From contig NW_006768765.1 in NCBI RefSeq assembly GCF_000204055.1, positions 1,720,658 to 1,784,657 of the forward strand: a DNA stretch of 64,000 bases, written 5' to 3'. Position 1 is the first letter of the stretch. Every line of letters starts with the position of its first letter. Source of the stretch: Melampsora larici-populina 98AG31. Taxonomy: Eukaryota; Basidiomycota; Pucciniomycetes; Pucciniales; Melampsoraceae. The translations under genes were made by a program, and so were the position numbers. The notes under the pieces were generated by a model. It was not told where the DNA came from. It saw nothing but the letters and a program-made list of their open reading frames with translations, and ran no database searches. Shown one piece after another: positions 36,801 through 48,992 of this stretch.

Positions 36801-37559
36801 CTCTTTACTGCACTGATATCATGTTCTCTTTGCTCTTTTCACTCATGTTATCTGTCACAATTCACATTTACTGACTGTGCTTCTCTTCGCACTCTTCACA
36901 TCAAAATCTTTTGATCAATCGATCTATTCCGTAAGTCTTTTTCTTTGTGATCTCATTCAAACCAGCTTAAAGTTTGAGTTCATTCTATGAGTGATTATGT
37001 TCGCATTGTTCATATTGAAGTTATTTGATTGATTGATACATATAGAAATCTGTCTTGGTGTGTCTTTCTTCTCTATCTCATTTGCATCATCCTCACGGCT
37101 GATGTCGTTTTGATCATTGCTTCTGTTCGCATTGTCCATATCAAAGTCAGGTTATCATTTTTGTTCTTTTCTGATAGCCTGGTACACTGATCGATCTCCT
37201 AGGTGGTAAGTTTTCCATCATCTCGATTTTCCTCTTCACTCTCATCAATTGATTCAATTGATTGATTGCTTGATGATTATGTTCCACAGCAATGATCAAT
37301 AAAATCGAATTGTGAAGTACTAAAAACAGATCACCCAAGATTTTATTCTCCTGTCTTCTTTTGACATTATTTCTTGCATATCTGTGCCATTGTATTTAGT
37401 TTGTGTCAATGCAAATAATAGATTTGTTATCATTATACATTGCCAACAAAATCTTTACCTGATTTCAATGGGCTGGCTATGGAGCCATAATGAGGCTGGA
37501 AGAGCTTATAGCACTGGAATGAGTTCAATGCTCACCAGCTGAATACAGGTTGTTTACAC

Positions 37560-37740
37560 TATATGAGTGTGAGCTGTCTCACCTGGTTGTTGCAAAGCTT
37601 GGCTCACACCCTGACATGGTGAGTCATCTCACCTGTTCATCAGGTGAGATGAAGAAGACTCGCGTGATGAACAGGTGAGCCATCACCTTGTGGTCACAGG
37701 GTCATGTTGGGTGATGGTCACACTGGCTTTCATGTGTAGC
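37560..37740. repeat. Inverted-repeat cluster of CTCACCTG words
   Basis: A perfect hairpin with 11-bp arms, CATCTCACCTG/CAGGTGAGATG, is set among further direct and inverted CTCACCTG, GATGAACAGGTGAG and GTGGTCACA words. It may be the end of a foldback element, but no outer TIR was found. Confidence 0.6.
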
Positions 37741-38016
37741 CAGTAGATGTGGCATCGTGTGGACAGCCCGGGATTTATTGGCTGAGTCACATTTCACCTG
37801 ATCTTCATGTGCCAGCCACCCCGTGGTGTAGACATGGGTACAATACCACAAGCGCACCACACCATATTGTGCTTGCGGTGCGGTTGCATAGTGATTTTTG
37901 GCGCCGCAATATCAGCGCTATACATTGCGGTGCCAGAGCACCACAACCCGGGCTCAAAAAACCTGTTGCTCAGAAACCCACACCACAATTGTGGTTGGTT
38001 TTTCACCGTTATTTAG

Positions 38017-38072
38017 GGCAAATATTGCGTAAATAGGGCAATATTGCACATTTTCCGCAATATTTGCCCTAC
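38017..38072. repeat. Perfect hairpin, 15-bp arms
   Basis: AGGGCAAATATTGCG and its exact inverse CGCAATATTTGCCCT flank a loop that repeats AGGGCAATATTGC. It lies in a 37.8-38.2 kb segment rich in CACCACA/TTGTGGT words and is probably part of a decayed foldback element. Confidence 0.7.
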
Positions 38073-38989
38073 CGCTCCACAACCTTGAGATAGAAAAAAA
38101 CAATCTCATTGTGGAGTGGTTGCAGGGTGTGATATTGCACTGAATACACAACACAATGGAAACAGGTCAAAATTCATTGTGTTGTGTAGCACTTGCAGTG
38201 TTGATGGGTAGCATCAAATGATGCCAATCCAATTCCCCATCTGTGCCTCTTGATTTATATCTTTTGTTTCCCTGCATTCTACACCTGCATTCCCCCAAAA
38301 GCTTGCTTCAGTGCACCACCTTTTGTGTTATGCTCAATCATTTGGATTTTTATTCCAGCACACATCAAGGTCTCATTTGTTTCTTTAACCTTATTATTCT
38401 TTGCCTGAAAGGTAAAAAAAGTTAACCTTATTCAAAAGAAGTGATTGCTGCAAGTGAATGTCTTGATTTTCTGTTTGATCTATTTACATTTGACTGATGA
38501 CACTCTTCATAAGCTGCATTTCCTTTTCTCTGCAAAAGTCCTACTTTTTGATAGGTTACCATGAGGCAAAAATGCCTCAATCTTTTCCCTCCAGCCCAGG
38601 TTGGATGTATGCACTTCAAAAAGATTGATCACCAAAGCACTGTAAAATTTAATTGCTATTTGATTATTTCACCTATTCTCTCTCACATGACTTGCTTTTG
38701 GGAACCTTAATTAGACTTTTGCATATCACTCAGTTGTAAGCAAAAATGGATTTTTGCAAAAAACCATTCTTACATGTTTCAATAGCATATTTTGCCTTCC
38801 AAATGTACTGCTATCAGCTTTGTCCGCATAAAGCCTCAATATTTGTCATGATGTACACCATTATAATCATGTAGATTTACTTCTTGGAGATTTTTTATTC
38901 CATACAGTTTCCTTCAAAAAGCCCACTTTTCTGTGGTCAACCTCTTTGTCTCCACTCTGTTCTGTTGACCAAATCTTTTCTGTCACTTA

Positions 38990-39134
38990 GGGCAACTTCA
39001 CCTAAGCAATTTCTGGTCAGAAATCACATTCTGCAAAATTTAAAGTGTCTATGTGGTGGTCTATGTTCCATTTTTGCATCAAAAAAATTACAGAATGTGA
39101 TTTCTGGTCAGAAATTCCTCAAGTGAACATGCCC
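38990..39134. mobile_element. Tourist-like MITE A, 145 bp
   Basis: The left end GGGCAACTTCACCTAAGCAA and the right end (inverse of GGGCATGTTCACTTGAGGAA) form imperfect TIRs, continuing inward through TTTCTGGTCAGAAATC. Flanked by TTA at 38987-38989 and 39135-39137. The TTA duplication and GGGC start fit PIF/Harbinger-derived Tourist MITEs. Confidence 0.85.
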
Positions 39135-39137
39135 TTA

Positions 39138-39282
39138 GGGCGCGTTCACTTAAGCAATTTCTGACCAGAAATCACATTCTGCAAAATTTAAAGTGTCTAT
39201 TTGGTGGTGCATGTTTCATTTTTGCATCAAAAAATTTACAGAATGTGATTTCTGGTCAGAAATTCCTTGAGTGAACATGCCC
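39138..39282. mobile_element. Tourist-like MITE B, 145 bp
   Basis: A second full-length copy in the same orientation as A, about 90% identical, flanked by TTA (39135-39137 shared with A, and 39283-39285). Its left TIR, GGGCGCGTTCACTTAAGC, is less decayed than that of A. Confidence 0.88.
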
Positions 39283-39677
39283 TTAGTCTTGCTTCTCCAA
39301 TACCACAAGTATCTCTCATTGCTCATTTCAAAGGCTTCAGTGGCCACATTTGGTGATTCAATGATTTTTTGCCAGACACAGCAGATTGTTCCTGTCCCTC
39401 TGTCCATCATCTATAAATACCATTGGTGAAGGATTGGAGTGCTTATGGAAGTGGAATCTGTTGTAAGTTGGTTGTAATTTCAGGAAGGCAAAATACATCA
39501 ACAATCATTGTACAAAGGGTCTTTTTAGAACTTTTACGGGGATATACAGATATGAATATCACACCTGAGTTGTTGGCATATAAAAAGCCACTTGGAATCC
39601 CAATTTATGAGGGCCAGCTGGCTAACCTCCTCTCAGAAACACTTGCAAACCAACTATAACCTTTTAGTGATTGAAGC

Positions 39678-42600
39678 AACACCGGGTAAGCAACGCTGCC
39701 CGTTGCTGTTGAGGGGCGTTGCGCTGCGGTTTTTACATCCAGCAGCGCAGCAATCGTTGCGGTAACTTGTTGCTCCCGGGTCCGTAACGCAGCAGAGCCC
39801 CGGGAGAACCATGTTTTAATGTACCGCAACGTAACAGCTGAATTAGGCCCCAGGACCGCAACAGTTGCGGTTGTTGCGGTACCAAATTTCCCGATCCAGC
39901 CGGAATTAGGCAAGGATGCCCAAAGCAGCAAGAAATTCCTGCATCTACCACCCAATCCACCCCTTGCTACACGACCTAGCTTTGATGTGGACAGCATACC
40001 TCCCAATTTGGACTCGGGCGAGGCGAGATTTCCGCCAAAAACGATCAATTGAGGCAGGCAAGGGGGTCAAGGCCACAAAAAAAGAGGATCCATACTCCAA
40101 CTTGAGTCGTTGTAAGTCCCTCTGCCCACCGATTCACAACTTTCATTTATTATCTTATCCTTATCTTCTGTCATCTCAACATACTGAAATAAATCATGTC
40201 TACCCCCGGAGGTTCTAAACGTTCTCGCACGCAAACCAGCAATCCAGGGATGGTGAGACCGTCACCCGATTCCCGACGACGTGTCTCGATAGACAGCAAT
40301 CATTCCGTACAAATCTCCTCTAAAAGCAAGAATCCTCACCATTTGATCGATGACTCCGACAACGAGTCTGTGATTGAACTTGTGACCAAGAAAAGAAAGC
40401 GTCAAGAAGAGGAACTCGATGAAGACGCAACTGAAGAATCCGCTGAAGTAGTCAAGAAGAAAGGTAAGGAGCCCGCGAGGAAAGTAAGGAAACAAACGGC
40501 AGGCCCCTCAAAGGCTGATAAGGTCAGCCTTTTTTCATCCTTTGATTTCCCTGCAAGCTGAACACTGACACGTTTCCAATATTCTAGAATCTTTCAACTT
40601 ATGTCACCAAAAAAACTCTGCGAGCCAATTCCGACGCCGAAGATGCTGTAATTCAAGCTAAGAAGAAACCCAAGAATAAGGCAACCGATCTGGGCAAGCT
40701 TCGGGATTACTATGGTCCACCTTTCCGTGATCCTGGTGATGTAAGTGTTATTTTTTAATTATTGTAATCAAAATGAATATTAAAGTCTTATCATTCGGTT
40801 CCTATCTTCTTCCACTTCCTTCTCTTCATTCACATTTATCGTTAAAATGATTCCATCTTCTCTTCCAACCCTCTTTTGCAAACAGGACATAAACAAGCCC
40901 CCCTTAAGTTATCCCTGTCAATTCTGTCACCGAGATGAGGATAACCCAGTCAGAGTTAGTTACACCAACATGACCGGCAACCTGAAAGTTCATAGAGACG
41001 GATCAACTGCAGATGGCCGGTCAGATGTTGGGTGCACTGGACGACTTCGAGCCAAAGAAGAAGAACCCGATCTCGAAATTCCTCTATCAGTAGCAGAAAA
41101 TCGACAAGCAGAAAAAAAATCTGGACCTCTTGATTCTTTCGTTGTCGCCACAAAGAAAGTACAGTTCTCAAACACAATTCTCAATCAAATGGCCTGCATG
41201 TGGCTCATTCGCCACGCTCAGCCTTGGAGCCGGGTAGAAGATCCGATCCTTCGTGGTATGGTGTGCTACCTTCGAAAGGAAGCACATCTAAATGGTCGTA
41301 GGTGGGCGGCTGACGAGGCCAAGAATATCAATGTTTCTCTCAAAGAATCGGTTTTCTCTGAGCTGAAGGTGAGGTTTCTTTAACTAACTCAGTCATTTAA
41401 TCCACATTATACATCACTAATTGTAATTTCACTCATTAATAGGCGCTGAAATCGAAGATAAATTTGGTTCATGATGGTTGGACAACCAAAGGTAACCGCC
41501 ATGCGTTCATTGGCGCGTCGGTCACCTTTGTCGACGACGATTGGAACTACCGGGTTCGTCACCTCACCATGAAGGTTGTTGAATGGCATCACCACGGACC
41601 GTGGCTGGCAGAACCAATCGCCAACCTCCTGATCAAACGTGGCCTTTACCAAAAGATAAGCGTTTCTTTTCCTTCTTACTCATCTTTATATCTTATCATC
41701 ATCACCATATGCTGACACTTTGTTTTATGTGTCTTACTTGCTCTGCCAGACTACAGATTCGGGGTCTAACAATAAGACCATGGCTAAAGAAATGCACCGA
41801 CAATTTCTTGAAGAAGATAACCCTTGGTACCAGTGGAATCCGCAATCAATGCACATATTTTGCTTCTGCCACAAGTTGGCATTGATTGTCAACGCGGGTT
41901 TGGAGGCGCTGGGAGTGAAAGCACCTCCTCCTATCAAGGTGAAGCAAAAAGACCGTGGAGTCTTCCCATCGATTGGCACAATTTCCGAGGAGGATGAGGA
42001 AGAAGAACCAATTAGGTAAGCTTTGAAATTGATTTTGTATTGATTGGGATTATGACTGACTAACTTCCTTTATAACCTCTCAATATCAAACCATCAAATT
42101 CTACTGACGCTGAAACTGATGGTCCTGAGCACGATCCTCAAGAGCTCGACGATCCACCGGCTGCTGCTGAGATAGTTGCAGAACTGGACGACGAGGGTGA
42201 ATGGAATTCTGCAGATGCAGAAGAAGAAGATAATTATCCTGAGCTCACAACGGTCAGTAAAGAAGTTTTACCAACACACCGTCGAGAAGCAAATAATGTT
42301 GACTACATATTGCGAAAGGTGTGTATTTCTTTTTCTTCCTACTCTTCTTCCTCATTTTCTTTTTGTCTTGTTCTCAAGATCTGATTATTTTAAACAGGTC
42401 GACTTCATCACCAGGCGAATTACTTGTTCTGCAGCCTGGCGAAATGAGTTTAAGCGCGTGGCCGAGCAGAAAGGTTTCAAAGGTTCGTTGATTGCGGGGT
42501 ATGGGATACGTTGGAATATAAAGTATCAAAGTCGGCATAAAGCTTGGTTGGCCAGAGCGGTAAGCACCTTTGTTCTTCTTACTCTCTTGATTTGTGCCCA

Positions 42601-44211
42601 AGTTGACATTTCGTTTTCATCTGCAGGTAATTGATGAACTCTGTCGAAACGATTTGAATTTGGTACACTCCAAAAATCGACCTGCACGAAAAAATAAAAA
42701 ACCTCACGGATATTTCCATGAACTCGAGATGACCACATCTGAGTGGGCTCAAGTACGCAAAATCAACAACGAGCTTGAGGTAATTTTTCTTCTATGAATT
42801 TCTTCTTTCTTTGTTAACATTAATGATGCTGTGCTATTGCTGACGTTTGATTAATTGTCGATCAACTGGTCAGCCATTCCTCAAGACAACTTTGCTTATG
42901 GAAGGGGACGGACCGACAGGATGCATGGTGATTCCACAATACGTGGAACTTCGTGACTCTCTCGACAAGAAGATTGAGCCTTTAAGCACCACCGATGCCA
43001 TTTACCCGATGCTTGCAAAAATGAAGGAGAAGACTGTTGAGTATTTGAACGAGGCCCTTCAATGCGAAACCCTCATTCTCGCGACGTTGCTCCATCCCTT
43101 CTTCCGACTGTGGTTCTTCTCCAAGTGGTTTGGAGATACATCTGCAGTAACGATGAATGCTGAAGCCATTCTACGACGTGTTCATCGGAAGTACGAACTC
43201 GATCATCCTGCAAACGACAAATCCAACCCCATCCCTCGTACCGAGGGCAGTCAAACTCCTGCAACATCTTCACCGAGGCCACTCATCTTTTGCGAAGACT
43301 CTGATAATGAAGCTGACATTGAGGAACCCGAAGATATCCAAATCAAGAACTATTTAAACCGACTGGATAAGATGAGAGCTGACATGTATGATATTCAAGA
43401 TCCAGCCGCAAGTCTCAAATGGTGGAACGTGAGCTCAATTGCATTGTTTTTGTAATATCCTTGTTGTAGATACATACTGACTTTCATTGCATCCCAACCG
43501 ATACTTAGAAGCATGCAAAAAGTTATCGCATCCTAGCCCTTATGGCCAAAGACTATCTGGCCTCAACAGGGTCCTCGTGCGCTCCTGAGCGCATCTTTTC
43601 CTGCGCGTCAGATGTCTGTTCAAGTAGCCGAGGTGCTCTAATTGCTCGGACAATCGAACGGCTGGTGTCCAGCAGGTTATGGTTGAGGGAAGGTGTTCTT
43701 TTGGGGGAGGATTATGAGGAGCTCACCCAGATTCTGAAGGACTTGGGAATAGTATTATAACAAATTGTTTTTTATTTTCCTTCCAATTAATTTGATTTCT
43801 CTCGAGTTACTTTTCTTATATTAAAAAATACTTTCCTCACTTTTCAAACAACTATGCTACAAATCTATCTATCTTATGCCTTATTTTCCTTTACTTATGC
43901 TATGCTGTTCCTCTATCACACATTCCAATTGTTTATATTTTGTTTATTTTGTCAATAATTCAATTCTACGCTTGGGTTGCGGATCAGCGTTGCTGTTACG
44001 CTTGCGTTGCGTTCCGAGCCGATGTTGCTCCGGAGCGTTGCTGATTTCACATGTTGCGTTGCTGGTCGGTGCAACGCTTCAACATGGCGGGTTTTGGTCG
44101 TTTTTGCAACCGCAACGCTGCCAAGAGCACCACCGCAACATATGTACTTTCGGATGCAACGCAACGCAAAAGACGGATGCAGCGCGTTGGTGCGTTGCTT
44201 ACCCGGTGTTG
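39678..44211. mobile_element. Full-length hAT DNA transposon, 4.5 kb
   Basis: The TIRs are (C)AACACCGGGTAAGCAACGC on the left and its inverse on the right. They are flanked by ATTGAAGC at 39670-39677 and 44212-44219; because the next base is shared, the duplication is 7 or 8 bp depending on which C or G is assigned to the TIR. Both subterminal regions (39678-39900 and 43965-44211) carry many GCAACGC/GCGTTGC words on both strands, a usual layout of hAT transposase binding sites. A multi-exon transposase gene fills the interior. Matching ends and clean duplication show a fairly recent insertion. Confidence 0.92.
40196..43760 (+). CDS. hAT-family transposase
   Basis: It cuts and pastes the surrounding element. 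Exons run from MSTPGGSKRSRTQ at 40196 to the stop at 43760, about ten in number, at about 40196-40525, 40587-40740, 40885-41366, 41443-41658, 41750-42015, 42100-42318, 42398-42557, 42626-42779, 42873-43428 and 43508-43760. A basic, acidic-patched N-terminus is followed by a BED-like finger (YPCQFC...NLKVH), then NLVHDGWTTKG, TTDSGSNNKTM, CHKLALIVNAGL and the C-terminal dimerisation domain (WWN...YRILALMAKDYLA...SCAPERIFS...RGAL). The order is that of hAT transposases. The join near 42015-42110 is a problem: the donor (GTAAGC after ATTAG) has no AG acceptor that restores the frame of the next coding block. Elsewhere the coding frame is open. This copy may therefore be intact apart from one intron, or just inactivated there. 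Confidence 0.85.
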
Positions 44212-44219
44212 ATTGAAGC

Positions 44220-45475
44220 CTTGACTTTGCTTTCTTGACAGTTTTTGACTTCTTTCTCTTTGTTCCCTTCCTTATGGAAAGCTCAAACATACAAAGATAT
44301 TTAAGCTTAATGCTGTGGTATAAATAACTCAACTTGGATGATGTGGCACCAATCCTAAAAGCAATAGCAGAAATTTTTATTGGAAAGTTTTTGGAAAGAA
44401 TCATTGAACATGAGTAACTGATACTATCAACTTAGTTAGATTCTGGTAATGTTTTGCCTCCAGATTCAGAGGGAAAGCAACATTCAACAGATGAGCAAGG
44501 AACCATATGCATGCATATCAAAACCAGACCTATAGCTTTTCAGATACTGCAAGTAGGATGACCACAAGTGGCCGTGAGTGAAATAGGTGAAGATAGTTAA
44601 GAGTACTGTTTTCCAGATCATAATTGTATTGGAAATTGGTTTAAATTGATATAATTTATCAATGAAGGGCCTATTTCCATTATGTCTCTTGAGTTGCAAT
44701 GTGGCAGGAAGTGTTTCTTCAGCGGGCCCACCTATTCCCTAGTAGTCTTAAAGTTGTTGAGACAGTTGCATCTTAGCTGGATTTGAAAGGGGAATCTCCA
44801 AGATTGAATAGATTGATGATCATGGTCGTAATGAATAATTACTACAAATCATAAGTAAATAATAGAAACACATAATGAAAATTGGACCCCAATACACATA
44901 CATGGTTGTTAGGAAAATGTGGTTTTGAAATTTTTGAAAGTCAATGGCTTTGCAAATGAAATAACTTGACATTGATTTTTTGACAAAGTGATGTAACTGT
45001 GCGCATTGACAAAGTGGAAAAAGTGTTGTGGTAGATCAACTAGTACATATGCAGGCTAGATGGGAAGTGGCACAAGGATGGAGTAAATATGATTTCAATA
45101 GAAAAAGACAACTGATATTGATGATAGAGTCCAAGAGTTCAAGAGAGGAAAGCCTTTGACAGAGATAAAACTAACAATGATTGTACATTTGTGGAGCTAT
45201 GATCAACTCAACAGTCAGCAAATGAGCAGGCAAGATTGAAGAGGTGTTTTGGTCTTCTTTTGCAGAAACAGGCAACGTGTCGTGACTTGAAGCCGCATGA
45301 AAAATCTAGCCCTAACCCTAATGGATTGAATTCATACAGCTGAAAGTCAAAACCACCATCGTCTTTCAGATTTTATCAATTTCATTCACCACAACATCAA
45401 ATTGGAACTGAACCGACTTCATCAAAAATTCAATCAACTAAACTTTGTTCAACTTTTGAAAATAATCATCTCAAG
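44220..45475. other. Intergenic, promoter side of eIF3e
   Basis: No gene is recognised between the hAT element and eIF3e. The last 200 bp before 45476, AT-rich with a CCCTAACCCTAA word at 45309, is the likely promoter. That CCCTAACCCTAA is only two telomere-like units and is not evidence of a telomere. Confidence 0.5.
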
Positions 45476-47490
45476 ATGGCAACTGAACCTTCATACGATC
45501 TAACACTAGTTTGTTCTCATTCCAAAAAACCCGATCTCAAAGAACCGAAAAGCTTTTTTTAAGAAAAATATCTAATCGATTTTCATTTTATAACAGCGTT
45601 TGATTCCTCAACTCGATCGACACTTGGTCTTACCTTTACTCGAATTGTCAGTTCTGCTCTTCCAATCAACATACTAGAATCGATTTTTTGGGTTGGCTTG
45701 ATTTGATTCTTTATTTTTTCACAATTTTGATGCAGTTTGGATTCAAATGAAATTTATCCACATGATCAAGTTTTAAAAGCAAAATATGATGCTTTAAAAG
45801 AAACAAATATGATTACTTATCTTAGTGGACTTCATAGAGAAATCAATGGATTAGATGAAGATGCACCTGTACCAAAAGGTAAACCAAATTCCTGTTTCTT
45901 TTCTAGGTGAATTGTGGCTTTTTTTTTAAAACTGATCCAATGATTTTTTTTCTTGATTAGAATTTATTCAAAAGGAAGATGAAGTGATGCTTAAATTAGA
46001 TGAACTGAAAGCTTCTGTTGAAAAGGTCATACTCATTTCAGATTAAACTGATCTTCGATGTATCTTCAAGCTGATCGTTCTTTTCACTGAACATATGATT
46101 CTGATCCGCATTTTTTTCGATCAATTTAGGTCATGGATGTCATCTCAGCTCCAGATGTTGTAGCAGCACTCAGACAAGATAAAGCCCAGAACTTATCATA
46201 CCTAGAAAAGGAGCACAATGTGAGTCTCGAATCAAACCTAATCCCCTACTTCCCACCTAATCTTTACGCGATTTGATTGGTTTCTTTAGGTCACTCTTTC
46301 ACAAATCGCTGTATTATATCAATATGGACAATATCAATATACGATTGGAAATTATGCAGGAGCATCTGATTATCTATACCATTTCCGAGTTTTATCAACA
46401 GATAATGATTTAGTTTTATCATCCTTATGGGGTAAATTAGCATCTGATATTTTAGAAGGAGCCTTTGAAGCAGCTCTAGAAGAATTAAATCGATTGAAAG
46501 AACAATTAGATCAAAGAACCGGTTATGGGAATCCACTTCAATCTTTACAACAACGTACTTGGTGGTTACATTGGAGTTTGTTTGTTTATTTCAATTTAGA
46601 AAAAGGTAGAGATGCATTAGTAGATACTTGGTTAGGTCAAGGTTATCTGAATACCATTCAAACTAGTTGTCCTTATTTACTTAGGTATCTAGTAGTAGCT
46701 TTAATCGTTTCAGGTAGAGCTGGTGCAGGAGCACTCAAAGGTCCTACTTCATCTCGTGGTTCACGTGAAACTGTTAAAGAAGTTATCAGAGCAGTTACTC
46801 AAGAACAGTATCAATATTCAGATCCGATCACCGAATTTATTAGATTACTTTATTCTGAAGTGGATTTTGAAGGTGCAAGATCTGCATTGAAATTGAGTGA
46901 AAAGGTTTTTAGTGATGATTTCTTTCTTTCAGAAGAATTGATCCCATGGCGAGAAAATTGTCGTACGATGATTTCTGAAGCTTATTGTAGAATACATCAT
47001 AGAATCGATATTAGTGATTTGGTTTATAGATTAGGTATGGATGCTGAAGAAGGTGAGAAATGGATTGTACGATTAGTTAGAGATGCTAGGTTGGATGCTA
47101 AGATTGATTTCAAAGAGGTATGTTTTTGAAAGATGAATCGGGAATATAAGTAGATTCTCATTAACATTGACTTGATTTCTTTAGAACACCGTCCAGATGA
47201 ATCATCCCAAGTCATCAGTTCACCAAACAGTCATTGAGCGGTACGTGTTTTGATCACTTCCATGAAAACGTTTGAAGCTCAACTAATATTTTTATACGAC
47301 CTACAGCACAAAACGGCTCACGGCTATGTCTCACGAGCAAGCTTACAAATTACACGCCATCACATTAGCACAACAAGGAACTGAAGGAGGAGAGAATGGC
47401 GGAGAAGGAGGACAAGGAAGAGGAGGAGGTGGTGGTAGAGGTAGGGGAAGAGGTCGAGGTAGAGCAACGATTGCTGAAATGGATGATTAA
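45476..47490 (+). CDS. Translation initiation factor eIF3 subunit e (Int6)
   Basis: eIF3e is a PCI-domain subunit of the eIF3 complex, which loads mRNA on the 40S ribosome. There are eight exons: 45476-45508, 45597-45646, 45736-45878, 45961-46025, 46130-46219, 46290-47117, 47185-47240 and 47307-47490, giving 482 residues. Marks shared with the family are YDLTLRLIPQLDRHL, LPLLEFLDSNEIY, YQYTIGNYAGASDYLYHFRVL, SSLWGKLAS, NPLQSLQQRTWWLHWSLFV, YLNTIQTSCPYLLRYL, DPITEFI and the PCI end ARLDAKIDFK. The last 45 residues form an Arg-Gly tail (RGRGRGRGRA), which animal eIF3e lacks; RGG tails usually bind RNA and are targets of arginine methylation. Intron 2 uses a GTCAGT donor; this choice gives LLEFLDSNEIY, which matches the family. 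Confidence 0.95.
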
Positions 47491-47816
47491 GTAATACTAT
47501 GTTTGTATAGATTTTTATATACATTAGAATGAGGAAAAAAATTAGAAAAAAAAAAGAAAGTCTTGACTTTCACATTTCACTCTTAACTTGATCAAGGAGA
47601 ATGTTATTGTTATGTTTTGTTTTGCAGAAAAGATATGGATGGTTTGGTTACGAGATTTGTTACTAGAAATGATTCATGAGGTTGTCCAGGATGGAAGCCA
47701 ATGTCACAAGACCAAAAGCAACAGCGATATAGGTGCGATTGAAAAAAAAACATTTTGACAGTGTAACGAGCTTTAAAGATATATAGGTGATTGAAGGATG
47801 TGGATCTGGGGAGCGT

Positions 47817-48811
47817 AACAGTATCAGTCTTTTTCTGAGACTCTGTCGCTCTGAGACTCTTCTGAGACTCTCTCTGAGCTACAAAAAATAGTGGCTGTCT
47901 GTATACAGTGTGGTCACAAAAGGTGGCACTCCATAGTTCAATTGCACAGTGTACCATACCAAGGGAACCAAGATGGTCCGAGCTATTGGAATTCATCAAC
48001 ATAACATCAAAAGAAGTCGTCAACGCATCAAGGCATCAAAACACAAACACTTATCTCGACTTGAGGCTTTTCTTGGAACAAAATCAATCAATGAATCACA
48101 GAACTGAAAAACAAGAATTCAAAGAATGATCAAATTAAATCCATCAATGATTCATTTTACATGGGGGGCTAATGGTTCTACATTTGAAACTAGTTTTGTT
48201 CAAATCAAATTTGATATCCTACTTGTTTACATTTAACTTGCACAAACTTTTCAATCGATTTATGAAACCATTTCCAAGCTCGACCAAAGCTCGTAAGCTC
48301 ATCTATTGGTAAGTCTGGACTGAGCTTTGTCACTTCTTACTCATCCAACATATGTTATATCTTTGAATCCTCTGATCACATTAACGGCTTCTTATAAAGC
48401 TGAAACGTTGTAAGTATTTTCTATTAGGGTGTCCTTTTCATTACAATTGGCTCGTTTGGAGCGATTAATTTTTTAATCATCTGTTTATTGTTTCTCTTAC
48501 TTCATTCAATTCGTATCTTTGTAGCTCTAGTTTTCACAGAGCTTATATGTGACTGTGTGATTCTGACTCTTGCTGACCCAACCTCTTGATTTGACGTTTT
48601 GATCAAATTAACGTAAGCTACATATTTGTCTTCTATTTCCCAACTTTCCTTCAAATCGTTTTGATTGAATACCTGTGTACAGGCCTAGAAGTTCAGCGAA
48701 TCAAAACAAAACACACCTCTCGAAAACAGGCGCCACTCGAGAAGAAATTATACTATGCCTGTATGTCCCAGGGCTCGTCTCAGCGCAGTCTCAGAAAAAG
48801 ACTGATACTGC
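47817..48811. repeat. Inverted repeat bracketing about 1 kb
   Basis: The left arm from 47819 (CAGTATCAGTCTTTTTCTGA, continuing GACT) is matched by its inverse, ending at 48811 (TCAGAAAAAGACTGATACTG). The arms stay similar for roughly 45 bp. No target duplication is visible at either end, so it cannot be assigned to a transposon family. Confidence 0.6.
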
Positions 48812-48881
48812 ATCTCTCCTGGGATCTGATACAGTGCTCAAGATCCCTTGTAAGCTTGAGGGTGATTAAATAGCCCACCAT

Positions 48882-48992
48882 AGCTTAAAAAAGCTCTCAA
48901 TGATATGCTGAGAGAGATATTGGTGTACTAACAATACACATTTGAATTTCTTTTCAAATAATCTGAACCGGTAAGATTATTTTGAGATTACC
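48882..48992. repeat. Cluster of short hairpins
   Basis: Perfect short arms occur in series: AGCTT/AAGCT (48882-48895), CTCTCA/TGAGAG (48894-48914), TTTGAA/TTCAAA (48941-48958) and GGTAA/TTACC (48970-48992). This resembles the hairpin segments at 30341 and 59329. Confidence 0.45.

Larger units (their letters stand above)
33899..38989. other. Gene-poor intergenic, inverted repeats only
   Basis: No gene is recognised. Notable structures are a tRNA-like box B on minus near 36540-36555 (GGGTTCAAGTC), the hairpin cluster at 37560-37740, the long hairpin at 38017-38072 and a 13-bp inverted repeat ACACAACACAATG at 38146-38190. Everything else appears to be decayed repeat DNA. Confidence 0.4.

Noticed and set aside
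45309..45320. CCCTAACCCTAA, telomere-like
   Set aside because: Only two units, inside a gene-rich stretch; no array.
47817..48811. A 1-kb DNA transposon
   Set aside because: Inverted arms exist but no target duplication at either side, so it was listed only as an inverted repeat.
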